Counted from the stretch's first letter, positions 1 to 13,208 are shown. The stretch is DNA of 35,272 bases from Mnemiopsis leidyi (GCA_000226015.1 JH153021.1:47925-83196), one strand, 5' to 3'. Notes: generated from the letters alone by a model not told the origin. Numbers and translations are program-made.

Positions 1-645
<645 letters not shown>

Positions 646-649
646 AAAA

Positions 650-890
650 CTATTTATAAGAGTGACGCTAGGAGTCGGTGCTGATGATAAGGGCGCGGAT
701 CAGGTTAAGTATTTTGGTTTGTCTTAAAGACGAAAAAGGTAATACTATCAGTGTAAGCTCGGAGGACGGTAATCTGTTTACGGGAAAGACTTATTATATC
801 GCACTACAAGCTTATAATGATTTGTACAGCGGTACCACAAAGGCACGTGGGGGTACGACATTCTTGACATTCCAATCCAGCACGCCTTGA
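650..890 (+). pseudogene. Possible broken coding fragment (beta-sandwich/FN3-like end?)
   Basis: Two overlapping plus-strand frames look like one coding segment interrupted by a frame change near 710-725. The first frame gives residues such as VTLGVGADDKGADQVKYF and then meets a stop. The next frame continues with LKDEKGNTISVSSEDGN and GKTYYIALQAYNDLYSG, and ends at a TGA at 888-890. The pattern of alternating hydrophobic residues with a 'YYIALQAYND' strand is reminiscent of the last strands of a fibronectin-III or similar beta-sandwich, but I cannot assign a family. It could be a terminal exon with a real or sequencing frameshift, a decayed exon, or chance. The poly-T at 901-910 follows directly. 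Confidence 0.25.
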
Positions 891-899
891 TTTCGGCGT

Positions 900-2270
900 T
901 ATTTTTTTTTGTCAAAGGCCTACATCAATAACTGTATTATTACATTCTCAAAGTTAGGTTTCGATCCTAAATGACTCTTGCACTCTTGCAGAACAAAGAC
1001 AATTTGTTACCAAGGGACGTCGGACAAGAGGTAAAACTGATAACGGACCATTCCTCACTCATCTGAAGACACTCATCTTGTCATCAGCTCCCTGCAGCTC
1101 AGGGACCCAGGGAGCTAATGACAAATATCGCTATCTGCCTAACTCCAAAACGAATAATTGCTGGGACTAAACTCTCAAGTTAATTCACCCTTAATTAATA
1201 TCAGGAGCACAAAAATACAGTACGAATATCTCAAGGCATTAGTCAGAAGACATCGCAGTCATAACTTACAGAAACAATTTTTAAAACGCCCTGCAGTAAG
1301 TTTAAGTAGATTTGAAGAGATGGGAGTGCTAAGGGAAAACATATCAAGAAGTTGAGTTGAAATTGAGTGATATCAACCCGACAACCCAAGTGTAAAGTAT
1401 TGAAGAAAAATTATAAGTATGAATATATACAGGAAATTCCAAACTAAAACTAATTTATTTTTATTTCGAACGTGTATGATGTTGCACATGAGTTTTTTAA
1501 ACAATTTCACCAATCTTAAGCATACTAATTTCAAAATATTCACCTCCGAAGGTAGGACCAAAAAGTAGGAAGTGATGAAAGACATTCCTGCTCTATGGGA
1601 GACCTTGAATAAACATGGCTTACGATGGCCCTTCTGGGTAATTCCAACGGGCGTTATTGGTAGTAATAAAATGAACCTGTGCATGCATGCTAAATGCTCA
1701 TTACAAATATACAATTTTCAACCGTGTATTGAAACCTTTAAACTTGCCACGGGCCAACTTTTTACCGTGGATCTCGTGGCCACATGCTATTGCTAGAAAC
1801 AAGGAATATTTTCACATAAATCATGCCCTGAAATTTTACCGAGGGCCACTAAATCGAGCTGAAGTTTGTTTCTAGATTTTCTTTCCTTTTGGTCCGAATT
1901 TATTATCTAGAAGCACGTACCGGCGCATTAGGTCTACGGCTGCTGACAACTTGTCAGTGACAACTTAAAGAAAAGAGTTATTTGAAAAGCTATCTGAAAA
2001 TTTCTGGTGCCTGTCACCGTTTGTATCGTGAATTTATTTCTTTTATTGACATGCATATGATACCCAAAAATCTTTTCAAGGATAAGTAAAATGACTTCAT
2101 CGCCATTTGCCCTAAGGGTCCATCAGCAAACCTTTTTTGCGTGCTAAGCAGTAACTTTCTACTATATTCCGTCCAATTTTCTCCGTTAACTTTCATGGAC
2201 CGTTTGTTAAATGTTTTCAATCGCCTTTCCAGCAAAAATCTCAATTTTTACTTAGAATTTTCTATTTTTA
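900..2270. other. Gene-poor stretch
   Basis: Several open frames of 60-110 codons on both strands (for example around 1373-1714 minus and 2014-2244 minus) have no recognisable motif and overlap each other. A short inverted repeat of 'cagctccctg/caggg' type lies near 1086-1112. No gene is supported. Confidence 0.5.
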
Positions 2271-2274
2271 CTCG

Positions 2275-2318
2275 TTCAGACGTTAAATTCAGACGTTAAA
2301 TTCAGACGCTAAATTCAG
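2275..2318. repeat. 13 bp tandem repeat, about 3.4 copies
   Basis: The unit ttcagacgttaaa occurs three times in a row with one substitution (gct for gtt in the third copy), followed by a partial unit. Confidence 0.9.
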
Positions 2319-2365
2319 AAACAAAAAGCTGCCACGTTGAACTTGGATGAGTGGTACTTTGATAT

Positions 2366-2440
2366 ATTAACATTTTAACATTTAAGCACTTCAACATTTT
2401 CACACTCTAACATTTTCACACTTTAACATTTTCGCATTCG
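2366..2440. repeat. Degenerate ~15 bp tandem repeat
   Basis: Successive variants of 'aacattttcacacttt' (aacatttt, aacatttaagcacttc, aacattttcacactct, aacattttcacacttt) form a diverged minisatellite just downstream of the 13 bp array. Confidence 0.7.
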
Positions 2441-2444
2441 TGAC

Positions 2445-5190
2445 TAGAAAAATCAATTGTAAGTATGCAGTTCGCCGCTCAAACTGACGACCATTCTTCA
2501 ACGGTTATGGCTTTAAAGTTACAGCTACAGAGGTGGATTGCGTTTCTGCGAGTATCTCGACAATCTGATGGGCTTATAGAGCTTTTATTTCTTAGAGAAG
2601 ATGCAACTCAGCAGGCAAAGCACAAGAGCTGAAAAAGAACACGTCCTTCAAGTAAATACATGTGAAAATAAACTGCATTAGCATTTGACATATTTCCCAA
2701 ATATATTACCAAAGCCTGCACATTACCAAAGCCTGAACTTTAAAGCCGAATAGAGGGAAAGAAAATTTTGACCGTTTTATAAATGGGATGGACAGGAACG
2801 GCTCTAAGTATTTTAAACTTTTAGTCTGTTATAAATGTACACGAAAATAATTTCGAAAAAAATCATATGAATTTAGGACTTTTAATCAACACGTAGCAAA
2901 CAAAAAGAAATAGTCTGTTAAAGAACTGCGGAACACGATCCCAAATATCACGCACGCAGAGCAAAATACCAACTAGAAACGTATCAGACTACATTCCAGG
3001 AAAAAGCAAAATACCAAAGGCATTACCTCTAGCGTGCACTAGTAGACGCAATATTACTAAACTATTTATTTGCGGTGAAATCAGATTGGGTACAAACGCC
3101 GGTAGGACACGTCACAGGGACAGAAAGTCCTGCAGAGAGAGGACACTTCGGGTGGAGTGAGTCTGTATAGGGCCCTGCGTAGCGATCATACAGACCAATC
3201 TGTCTGAAAATGACAAACTCCCTCTCTCTCTCTCTCAATCCAAACATTCTTACACGACACATTTTACACGATGTCCGAGCTCAATTAGTTGTCCGACATG
3301 CAATTAGATGGATATCACAGCAGGTCCGATTTCACGGATGGAACTGATGGCATCCAATTACCGAACAATTTGTTGATTTGACAGCCACTATGAAAGGAGG
3401 AAGCAGAAACACACGTTGTTATTTTAAACGGAGAAGACACGAAAACGTTGAGCAGCAGAGAGAGAGACAAATTGTATATGGTATAGCTGGACCCTTGTAC
3501 TGTTGTGTCGGTAGGGCGGGAACACTTAATAAGGTCGTAAAGAGGTTTACGAATATCAAATGAGCCCCTTAAGCCATGCAGAACGTGCACTGATGAGATA
3601 GAGTTCCAGCTAATGAGGTGGAGTTGGGGAAAATAGAATTTATCTGCCGATAAATCCCCTCCAAGTTCAATCACTATCACTAATGATCGGAAATTTGATT
3701 TGCATGATTGAAAGCAATAGACTCTAAAAAATATGCTGAAATATATGTTGTGGCCAAGTAAGATTACTTGTCTTTTGATCTTTATGATGCTTCCCAAATG
3801 GAACAATAATTGATCCTGATAATGGTAGCTAAGATATCATATGACAATTGACAGATTGCCTATTTGCGACCAACCCCCCACTCGTGACCGAGCCACTGGA
3901 AATCGTAGATCGACATTCGGAATCAGTTGAAATATTGAAAAGAAGTTAAACGTGAAAAATGTATTTGCAAGTAAAAGCTTCGAACATCAGACGAATGAAT
4001 TCAGCAGTTTAGGTAATTCAATTTGTGCAAAAAACAGAGATATTATTAATATAGAAAACAGAATCACGCTGCTCATCCCCTACACTGCCACAGCAATGTG
4101 CTGACTAAAACTCGCTCACAAAAAATAAAGAGGATTTCAAGGTTTTTCAAGCACGTTGTTTTAATTAGTTACGAGGGAAAGGCATTCAATTTCAAAGAAA
4201 CCCATCGCTTAGAATAAACTTTAAATCCTAGACCTGTCGACTGAAGATGCTCATGCACGCGACCTACAGAAGCTACAGCCCATGCGACGTGGATTTCGGA
4301 AGTGCAATTTCAAAGTCCATAATAGACTTATTGGACGCCCTATTCACTTCTTAACTTGATTAAGTCTTATATCACAGATAAGGTTGACAGACTGACGTAT
4401 GAGTTTGACTAACTAAGGGAATGATCCCTGACCAAGTGACTTAGCCACCTAGTGATCTAAGAATAAGATCAAAGAAGCAAAAACCAAGATTTAGTACCTC
4501 TTGACAATAATTATGAACAATTAAGCTCGACAAAGACAAATTTCTAGATTGGTTTCTGTGAAGTCGTTTAGGAACCTACAAAAAGTGCCACAAAGTGCGG
4601 TACGAGTAAATTCATTTGCAATCCAAAAATGCAGCAACAATTATTAGTTTTACAAAAATACATCACGAAATATGAGAAATGAAATGCCAGAATTTGGGTT
4701 GGGCGAAATATTAGTCACGATAGGATTTAAGGGTGAAATCATCACGAAGCTCTAAGGAATACAATATAATCTTGATTGATATCGCTAGGAAAACTAAGTA
4801 ATTTTATAATTACCGAGAAGATTAAATCAGGCTAAAATCTCTAGGATTGAAGATATCTTAATTTTTTACTAGAACCTTACAAAGACACAAAATTTACACG
4901 TTTGCCATTCTTTTAATTCTGATTGCATTTCATGGAAATGCCTTGAATAAATTTCGCAGTGCACGTTATCCATGATACATCCACAAAGTTCAATATTTCG
5001 AATTTGATAAAGAATATGGTCTTGCTAATCACCCAAGACTGGTAGCAGCGGTCCTCTCAGCGGGTGGTCCTCTCAGCGTGCCACCAAAAAGTAAACGTGT
5101 CGAACGATTTGTCCAAACTGCCAACTGCATAGCTTAAAGTATAAGGTTGCACATAAGAGTCAACCACCACTTCAAATAATATAGTAATAT
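2445..5190. other. Gene-poor stretch
   Basis: The longest open frame here is on the minus strand at 3315-3806, with no start codon that stands out and no known motif. It overlaps a plus-strand frame at 3378-3563. A short (CT)n run lies at 3222-3237, and the motif 'attaccaaagcctg' occurs twice near 2706-2736. No gene is supported. Confidence 0.5.
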
Positions 5191-5199
5191 TGTATTAGA

Positions 5200-5358
5200 T
5201 ATTATTAGAGTTTGTATTAGAGTTTATTTGTATTAGAGTTTATTTGTAGTAGCAGTTTATTTGCAGTAGCAGCGGATAGTTATTCAGTCTACTACTATTG
5301 TAGTAGCAGCGGATGGTGTACTACTATTGTAGTAGCAGCGGATAGTTATTCAGTCTCA
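5200..5358. repeat. Composite tandem repeat with tagtagcagcggat units
   Basis: Repeats of 'gtattagagtttatttg' (5213-5250) run into a second array in which 'actactattgtagtagcagcggat' recurs. Two copies of 'agttattcagtct' separate the units. The motif 'actactattgtagtag' is itself close to a palindrome. Confidence 0.85.
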
Positions 5359-5361
5359 TGA

Positions 5362-5526
5362 CATTTCTGATTTGAATGTTACTTTTCTCTGTATGTTAAT
5401 TTGAGCATGATTATGTCATGAGTTAATGAATTATTAACTGTTCGAAATTATTTCGAGTAAAAAGGTTTCCTAAAAGATCGCATTTTTTAGTCATACAGAG
5501 AAAAGTAACATTCAAATTAGAATTGT
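5362..5526. repeat. Fold-back inverted repeat (~35 bp arms)
   Basis: Positions 5370-5395 and 5492-5517 are perfect reverse complements over 26 bp (left arm begins atttgaatgttactttt). With two mismatches the match extends to about 35 bp at 5362 and 5526. The spacer is about 96 bp and AT-rich. 'tattagagt' motifs flank both sides. It looks like a small non-autonomous fold-back/MITE-type element. No transposase is present. Confidence 0.85.
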
Positions 5527-5529
5527 ATT

Positions 5530-6240
5530 AGAGTATTAGAAGGCAACCCGTATGGCGCGGGAAGGGTGGTAAACATTGAAGGTAGCAAATCTAGAAGCTT
5601 GGGTATACAATCGCGCAGATATTGTAGTTTATCGCTGTAAATGTAGTTTTTCGCTAAAAATGTGAAAATATGGTGAAATATAGAAATTAGGAGGTAGTAA
5701 TGTAATCGACAACTTGGAGACATATCTAATATCAGGGCATTTATTTTCACGCAACTGCACGAAAATCTCGTACAAATTGTTCAAGTATTAGATCCTTGCG
5801 CAAGAAATTCGTCAGTACTCACAATTGAAAGGTAAAACAGTCACTGTTCTATTCTTTCATTGTTCCACACATTTATTGTAGGTTTATGGTAGGTTCATTG
5901 TTCCATGTATGTATTTCAGATTGTAAGAAACTTGTTTCAACAGTTAAACCCCGGGTAACTTAAGGGAGAAGGTTCTACTGTATAACTCAAAGAAATGATC
6001 ACTGAGGCCATGGGTCATGAAAACTTTGACTCGCAATGGATCGCCATACGCTTCCCTTTGTAGCAAATCCAATCATTAAAATTCGATGTAAGATGCACCG
6101 ACGCTCTGGCCTGTAACAAATTAACAGCCTGCAACGCAATTGCAAGAGGTTAACTTAATCATTACAAGATCTAAAAAAATTTCCAAGTTACAACAACATC
6201 TGCAATTCTCCAAAATATCATATGCAATGCAAATGCAAAT
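5530..6240. other. Gene-poor stretch
   Basis: A minus-strand open frame at 5517-5750 has no recognisable content. I see nothing else of note. Confidence 0.5.
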
Positions 6241-6244
6241 TTAG

Positions 6245-6475
6245 GTCACTCCCTTATACGGGATAGCCTGAGGTGCACATCTCCCTGCGCCATTCCGTAC
6301 CGAGGCACTAAACTAGCTGTAGGGGGGTTAATCTTCAAGCCTGGGAGTGTGCATTTCCAGCCGTGGCTGTTTTACCAGACGCTGTCTGGTGACTGGCCGA
6401 CTCGCCACAGCCGGGGATCGAACCCTGGTCTACCGCATGGGAGGCGTAAATGAAGCCACTACATCTCCCAGCCGA
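6245..6475 (-). mobile_element. tRNA-derived SINE
   Basis: Read on the minus strand, positions 6424-6415 give GGTTCGATCC, a good RNA polymerase III B-box. About 32 bp before it lies an A-box-like stretch TGGGAGATGTAGTGG (6470-6456). This spacing is that of an internal tRNA promoter. The body continues to about 6245 with a GC-richer unique region that includes a small hairpin (ACCAGAC-GCT-GTCTGGT type, 6374-6390). The antisense of the B-box region yields the peptide AVDQGSIPG, which often appears when SINEs are conceptually translated. I do not see a poly-A or a clear target-site duplication, so the ends are approximate. I do not recognise the SINE family. Confidence 0.75.
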
Positions 6476-6747
6476 CAAAAAAGACCATATAGATGCCATA
6501 TAATTGTAGAATTTCAAACACACGAACACACTCAGTGATCGCTTTGACATCTCATTGTGCGTGATCCCGAACTTTAAGATGTGAAGTATAATTTTTGGAG
6601 TCACAAAGCCGGGGCCATCGTTTATCTTTAATCTTCAGTAACTTGCAAACTACTTCAGAAAATAGCTAGATTCTTTACCCCGTTCGAAAGTCTCTTATTA
6701 CTTATCCGCTCTGCAAGCTTACTTAAATGTGGGATGAACATATGATA

Positions 6748-6882
6748 CCTACTATAATACTCTACTATAATACTCTACCATAATACTACTATAATACTCT
6801 ACTACTACTATAATACTCTACTACTACCATAATACTCAACTACTACTATAATACTCTACTACTACTATAATACTCTACTATC
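6748..6882. repeat. Minisatellite of (ctactactataatact) units
   Basis: Units of 15-21 bp built from 'ataatactctac' plus a variable number of 'tac/cta' triplets repeat about eight times. Unit-length variation comes from gain or loss of ctactacta blocks. Confidence 0.92.
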
Positions 6883-6889
6883 GCTGTCA

Positions 6890-9800
6890 GTTCCGCAATG
6901 CAGGAACTACCGTTTGAACAGGAATATTGACAAACAATTTACCTTTACATGATGTTGTCTGTTCTGCTCCCCTCGCTAAAGGTGGAAATTTTAAAGTTTT
7001 GTGGGATCGAAGGGATCGCCTTCTCAATAGCATTACCGAACCATTATGTGTACATGAAACAGGAGGGTCAGAATATACGGAAGATAGGGGCGGAGTGGGG
7101 CTAGCTGGAGGCGAGGGGCCGCCGAGAACGCTTCCTATTTGATTAGTACCTCTAGTGTGTTACTTCGTTGTATATGTACAGCAGAGGGGTTTTTGTCAAC
7201 AAACATTCGACAGACGGCATATTTGGCAAGGCAGAGTATGATAGTATGTACCTTTAGTGTTTAGTTACGTGCGTTTTGGAGTATTTTAAAACTTCGTTCA
7301 TTTCTTCTGTTTTTACTTTTGATTTATTTTCGTGGTTTTGCATTTATTATCTAACACCAAGGCTAATGTAGTGCACCGAAATATTTCTACTTCTTGCCTT
7401 ACAATTCTGTACGAGTTAATTCTTATTCAATTTTAAGTTAATTCATATGTAAATTGAACTAATACTACCCGTTTAAAGTTTTATGCTGATTTAGCAAGCA
7501 CAACTTGTCTTAAAGGGATTTTTGACAAAAATATTATTTAATTCTGGTTTTTGCATCTAGAGTTACTAATGATAAAGTTACTGCCATAGTAACTATCTGG
7601 TTACCATGGTTACTATCTGGTCACTGCAGAGCTTTCCGCTTTTCCTTGCATCCCATCTCTAAAACATCATAATATCATATGCCAATTATCCAAATAATTC
7701 GACGGACGGGTTCAAAGTCAGTAGTCAGGATGGGTCCACTATCGACTTTCACGGAGCTCAAATGTCAGCAGGGCTGACTGAAAGTAGTTCAAACAACATC
7801 TTCCTACTTAGATTGATTCGATAACACCGCCATGAACACAGCCTCTACTCGCGGTCCTTTTCCGGGATGGTACATTGTACGTATTTATTGCTCGTTTAAC
7901 TTTTCGCGAGCATTATTTTAGACATTTATGTGCATTATATCGGTCTACAATTTTTTGGTGATTATTCAAGTGATCTTCATGACATTTCCTGTTATATTAA
8001 ACGGGGAAAGGAGGAATTCTTTTGGAGTGAAAATATGAACCTATTTGATTGAATATGATCTGACATAATAACTGGGTGCTTTTTTCATAATGAGATAAAC
8101 AGATGCTAACGGCATCTCGGTATGCAGGCCAATGAGAATAATTGCTCATCTTCGCACATCTTTCATTCTTGCAACCCTTATCTTTCAACTGTTTCAGATT
8201 TTCTGCTATTTCAATCTATCGTGCTCTTGGTTTCATAATTTTAAGGGCAAAATGTTAAAGATTAGGTAAATGAACTACATATTATTGGCTTGCAGAAGTA
8301 GATTAAGTGAATCAAGGTTTGTTAGATTTCTATGTTTTAGTATGGACTTTGGTGATTGCATCATGAGTTTTAAAACAACCTTTGTTAAACATTACTGCGA
8401 ATATTTTAAATAAGAGCTGTCAAATCTTAGCTCGATGTATCCTCACTTTGGAAATTTATTGAGCACAAGAAATTTGTATTTGTCAATGCTTCAATGACAG
8501 CAAAAATGGTTGGCCTTAAATAGCATAATTTCCAATTCTCAATCACATCTTCATCATTGGATTGTATAAATCATTCCTCACAGCATAACAGTAACCTTCA
8601 ACATCAAAGTTGCAACGACCAACCTCAAGCATCAACTAACATTTTTTTCTGGACGGTGATTCACGCTCTATATCCACCAACTGTGTCAACAAATTTTCAT
8701 GCCACAACGGAGAAAGCTTTTACGAGCAGCTACACCCACTGCATGCCGATCAATTAGTAATTGGGCGATCACATTAAACGATAATAGATTCACATCCGTG
8801 ACAGCTTGAAAGATATATTAACCCTCCTGTATCTATTGATTGCTTATCATATTAGATCTCCCGTGTTTTCTCTTGTGCGAGCAGCAGCGCCGAACCTAAA
8901 TTCACAATAAACGCGTGTTTCATTATAAGCGATTGTATGAGTTATCGGGTTATAACGTTGAGCTGTTATCAAAACGACTCTTTTGCTAACGCTTTTGTGT
9001 AAGGAATGAAATTTGACAGCATTTTTGAAATTAGAAACATTTTTGAACTCAACAGCTGGTGCAAGGTCTTTATCCGTAACGTTGAAGCAAAGCATTAATC
9101 TATGTAGTAAGCATTTATTTAAGATCATTGATAAATTTACTAGAAAAACAAATTTTAGTCCCACTGAGGCTTATTGACGTATCCATGCTTGTTGGTCTTG
9201 GGAATATAAAGGAGAGGAATCTCGAAGGCAGAAAAACCAAACATTCGAACGAACAAAAAGTATTTTAAATTTTCGAAGTGGTCAGAAGGGTAACATCATA
9301 TCCATAACAAGCCATATCACATTGCATTTTTTCAAATTGCCTAATAAATATGATTGTACCTTAATTTGCAGTCTTGAAGATGATATGGAGTTCTCCAAAA
9401 TTCATGAAACAGCCTCATGAGTTCTGAAAAAAGATGTTATCCTGAAGCTTAACGGAACCGGAAAATTGTAAAATAGGCAGACTGACCGAAATTCCACAGA
9501 AGAGTTGATGTTTACTTTGACCGCCAGTTGAACGCCTAAAATTTGAGTTATAAGTGTACGACGTTAAACGTAGTTATGGTAAGTTGTCAAGTTGAAGCCG
9601 ACTCTGAAACCCTTTAACCGCTCGGAACTGTGCGACATCTAGGTTCTGAGCAGCGTAAAAATAAGTAGCGTCTATTTTGGTAAACACAAAGTGCCCAATC
9701 GTGCGGTGACTGCGCTGTCAACGTGACAATCATTTGATAAATAATCTAATCTATTTGCATATTATTCTATTTAGTTATTTGCAAACATACGCCCCATCAT

Positions 9801-10140
9801 CGGTTCATAATCAGCGACGTTGATTCTTGATAAACTATATGCTCAATTCAAAATTTTTCACTTGACTATAAAAAGTCATAATTTTCCGTTGAATCTATAC
9901 AAGCACATTGCTTTGTACCAACAAACAGTCCTTTGATAACCTAAAATCTTGTAAATGGGTGCATTGGCCTTCCGCCTTGCATGAAATTCTAGATAGTAGA
10001 TGCATTTTCTTGCGGTCTACCTGAACTTTTGTCGCAGCCATCAGCATAACACATGATATGCGGACTTCGAAGTCTACATGCATTAGGGTTTGTAGGTAGA
10101 ATCCAGTAATCATAAGCTCATGGGGAGGCTAAGTGGCAAT
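6890..10140. other. Gene-poor stretch
   Basis: A short direct duplication of 'gttactatctggt' around a central 'ggttaccatggtta' palindrome lies at 7588-7622. Open frames at 8557-8757 plus and 8847-9164 minus have no identifiable domains. No gene is supported. Confidence 0.5.
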
Positions 10141-10264
10141 CAAATAGGCAGGTACCGAATAGGCAGGTACCAAATAGGCAGGTACCGAATAGGCAGGTAC
10201 CGAATAGGCAGGTACCGAATAGGCAGGTACCGAATAGGCAGGTACCGAATAGGCAGGTACCGAA
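10141..10264. repeat. 15 bp minisatellite, about 8 copies
   Basis: The unit aataggcaggtaccg repeats eight times almost without change, so the array is young or homogenised. The unit length is a multiple of three, which explains the SVPAY-repeat frame on the minus strand. I do not regard that frame as a gene. Confidence 0.97.
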
Positions 10265-11340
10265 TGGGCTACTTTGATGGGATTTAATTTGTACCTCAAT
10301 TTTGTCCTATAATTTAATTTCTTCGCAGCCACAGCCCTCGTATCAAGCGGTCTTGCAGTTACACTAACATTCATTAATGTTATAGCGTCATTAAATGGAA
10401 GCAATAAATTTAGTAAAAGCAATCAGTTTATTAAGAGGGCGCACCAAAATGCCTCAATTCCACATTTAAGGGACCAATTTAATGTGTAGTTTTCTGGGAA
10501 CTGCACTTCTTGCGAAGGCACAGCTGCATATAGACTTGCATCCTTTAGGTATCCGCGAATATTAAGCTACAACTTCATTCATCCGTGCGGCTACCCCAGA
10601 AAAGCGTCCTTGGGATCGGAAATCCATTAGCGTCGTTTTTTGAGATGTTGGATAATTGTGCATGGTTGACTTAATCAGTTAGATAGATAAAACGTACTCT
10701 TGTTCCTCGCTACAAATCGGAAAATCACCGGATTGTCACGACTTTTCTACCGGTTCAGTGCAATGTTCCAGATCCGCTAGTGACCAACGGTATCTTGATC
10801 ATTTAGTTGCCTTGGCAGAATTGCTCATTTTCATTTGCGTATCCATTTTCAGTTCCATTAAATTACGCAAAAAACCAACAGTATACATTTCTTTGTAGGT
10901 GTTGCCAGCAGCAATGTTAAAAAGCCCTTTTATGACTGAATTTAATAAATTTTTTTCTTAAATGTAAGATTTTGACAAAATGTTTCATGCAGGACACAGC
11001 TTTTACTAAAAGGTCCTCTTAAATTTTTATTTTTGTTACTGAGTACTGACGTAGTGACGTAATAGTTAAACGTTTGTCTCAACTTTATAATTAAATTGCA
11101 TAAGCTTGCAGATAACGTTCGTCGTATGTTATAGTGTGTCTGAATAGGTTTTCAAGTCAACCATTTCAATGATGTTATCTGTGATGCACAATTAACAATT
11201 TCGATCCTTTATAATGAACCTTTAAGTTTCTATTTTTTTCATTTTAAGCCGATAGTTCGCTACCAACAACGTCACCTACAGGCCGAATGTATATATATAT
11301 GGAATATGCTAGTGTATTCTCGAAAAGTGACATACACGCA
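10265..11340. other. Gene-poor stretch
   Basis: AT-rich sequence with no open frame of substance. A short tatatatata run lies at 11289-11300. Confidence 0.5.
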
Positions 11341-11575
11341 TTATATTCCATCATCACGTGATATACATTCCATCACATGATATACATTCCATCACGTGAT
11401 ATACATTCCATCACGTGATATACATTCCATCACGTGATATACATTCCATGTACATTCCATCACGTGATATACATTCCATCACGTGATACACATTCCATCA
11501 CGAAATATACATTCGTTCACGTGATATACATTCGTTCACGTGATATACATTCCATCACGTGATATACACTCCAGA
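11340..11575. repeat. 19 bp minisatellite with a CACGTG palindrome in most units
   Basis: About a dozen units of the type 'tcacgtgatatacattcca' follow one another. Nine contain an intact CACGTG hexamer. One unit reads CACATG, one reads CACGAA and one is shortened (catgtacattc). CACGTG is the core E-box bound by basic helix-loop-helix-zipper factors, so the array would be a dense cluster of such sites if accessible. It lies in a region with no gene within 5 kb that I can support. Confidence 0.95.
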
Positions 11576-13090
11576 TAATGGAACACCTGGAGACAGAAGA
11601 TGAGATCAAGAATCACAAGTTCAAGACAAGCAGCTACATGGAATTAAAACAACCTCCGACAGGTGCGAGCTTATATTTGGTTTAAAAGTTAAATCAATCA
11701 CAGCAGAGGGAATATTTTCAACTTGAAAGCCAAAACTTGTTAAAATTTGGTATTTTTAAAGTTATCACGTTTCTATACGGTGCGCGAGAGGTCGATCCCC
11801 CCTCTAAAGTCGTTGTGATTTAAAAGTCCGTCAATTAAATAACAGGGAACGCCTTATTGTAATGAAAAAGGAGAGACAAAATAGGACGTGAGAGTGACAC
11901 AATAGATTGATAACTGGAACAAGTCTAAAAGTTTGCAGGCCGCTGGCACTGGCATAGTACCTCAAACTTTGAGTGGTAAATCGAAATAAAATTCTAAGTT
12001 GTTTAATGAACGAATAAATTGACAATTGAGAACAATCTGAAGAATTGCCTTATGTACTATTTCTTCATAACTTCTTCAATAATAAGTCGAATTTTGGGTT
12101 AAAAATACCCAAAAATATCAATTAAGGAATGGTTGTTTTAAGGGGAAATTTCACCACAATGATCGTAAATGGTCGGTTGGTCGTAAGACCCCCACCCCCT
12201 CTTACTGTTGAAAGTATTACAAAAATTTAGTTTATTTCTTTACAAAAGATATTAGGATAACTAAACCTGTCCCACGACCGGTTGGAAGCCCTAAAATTCT
12301 AATGCAGAACGTGAGCAGTGCACCTATATTCTAAGTATCTAGAAGTCCTAAAACTCTGCAGTCTAACAGCGATTTACGCAATTACCAGATTTCAAATTGC
12401 ACCATGTGGCCGTCTGGATTCTGGAGTCACGGTCGAAGGCAGGAGTGATTAGGTGCCTCTGAAAACCAGACTGTTCTTTCTTCCTAGTTCCCACATATTT
12501 TAGGCAACTTTAATCAGTGTTCCTTTTAGTGACCATTGATTCTAGACTTACTAGTTCTTGGACACGTGCTACACAAACAAGACTTGATAGAGATTAAATT
12601 TTAATACTAACAGATTTAATTTTTCATATGTGTCGTATCCTGCATAGATTGATGTGTCGTATCCTGAATTAATTCAGACCTTTGTTAATTACTGTCCATT
12701 TACTTTTTTGATGATTTATATTTAATTACAATTTGACTTTTAACGATATTTTATGATATCATACTTAAATTTTCTAATAACCATTGATATTCCGATGGCA
12801 GATTATGGGACATAAATGCTAAAAAATGAAAGAAACTGGTTCATTAAATTGATGTTTGCGTTTTACTGCTCAGCAGATGTTCAAAAGATCAAATTTAAGA
12901 TTATCAACACAAACAAGCATTGGTAAAATAATAGGAAGGTTATAATAGGAAGGTATAGACCTTTCTCGTGCTTTGTATCGTGTAATCTGACTCCTTTGCC
13001 TCTGGTACTAAAGCGATGGTGCATTCACCAGCAGCCTGTATTCATTTTACATTCAATTTAATTTTGTACCAGTACGTTTTCTTGACCATT
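11576..13090. other. Gene-poor stretch
   Basis: A short duplication of 'atgtgtcgtatcctg' lies at 12628-12666 and another of 'aataggaaggt' near 12940-12955. No coding sequence is recognised. Confidence 0.5.
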
Positions 13091-13208
13091 TTGCTGTAGT
13101 CGGGTCATTGTCAAGTGATTCCAAACAAAAATTTTGAAATTACTTAAATTTGCTGTAGTCGGGTCATTGTCAAATCATTCCAAACAAAAATTTTGAAATT
13201 ACTGAAAT
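13091..13208. repeat. 59 bp tandem duplication (2 copies)
   Basis: Two adjacent copies begin with ttgctgtagtcgggtcattg at 13091 and 13150. They differ at only a few positions (for example caagtgattcc versus caaatcattcc). Confidence 0.95.

Noticed and set aside
3580-3620. ctgatgag as a hammerhead ribozyme core
   Set aside because: No following stem II and cgaaa core could be found nearby on the same strand.
3315-3806. 163-codon open frame on the minus strand, the longest in the first 16 kb
   Set aside because: Starts at a non-ATG codon, has no recognisable domain, overlaps an open plus frame, and shows no splice signals linking it to other exons.
8847-9164. 105-codon minus-strand frame
   Set aside because: No family motif found and no support from neighbouring exons. 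It may be chance or an unidentifiable repeat.
10129-10422. Minus-strand frame with SVPAY repeats
   Set aside because: It only reflects the 15 bp minisatellite, whose unit length is a multiple of three.
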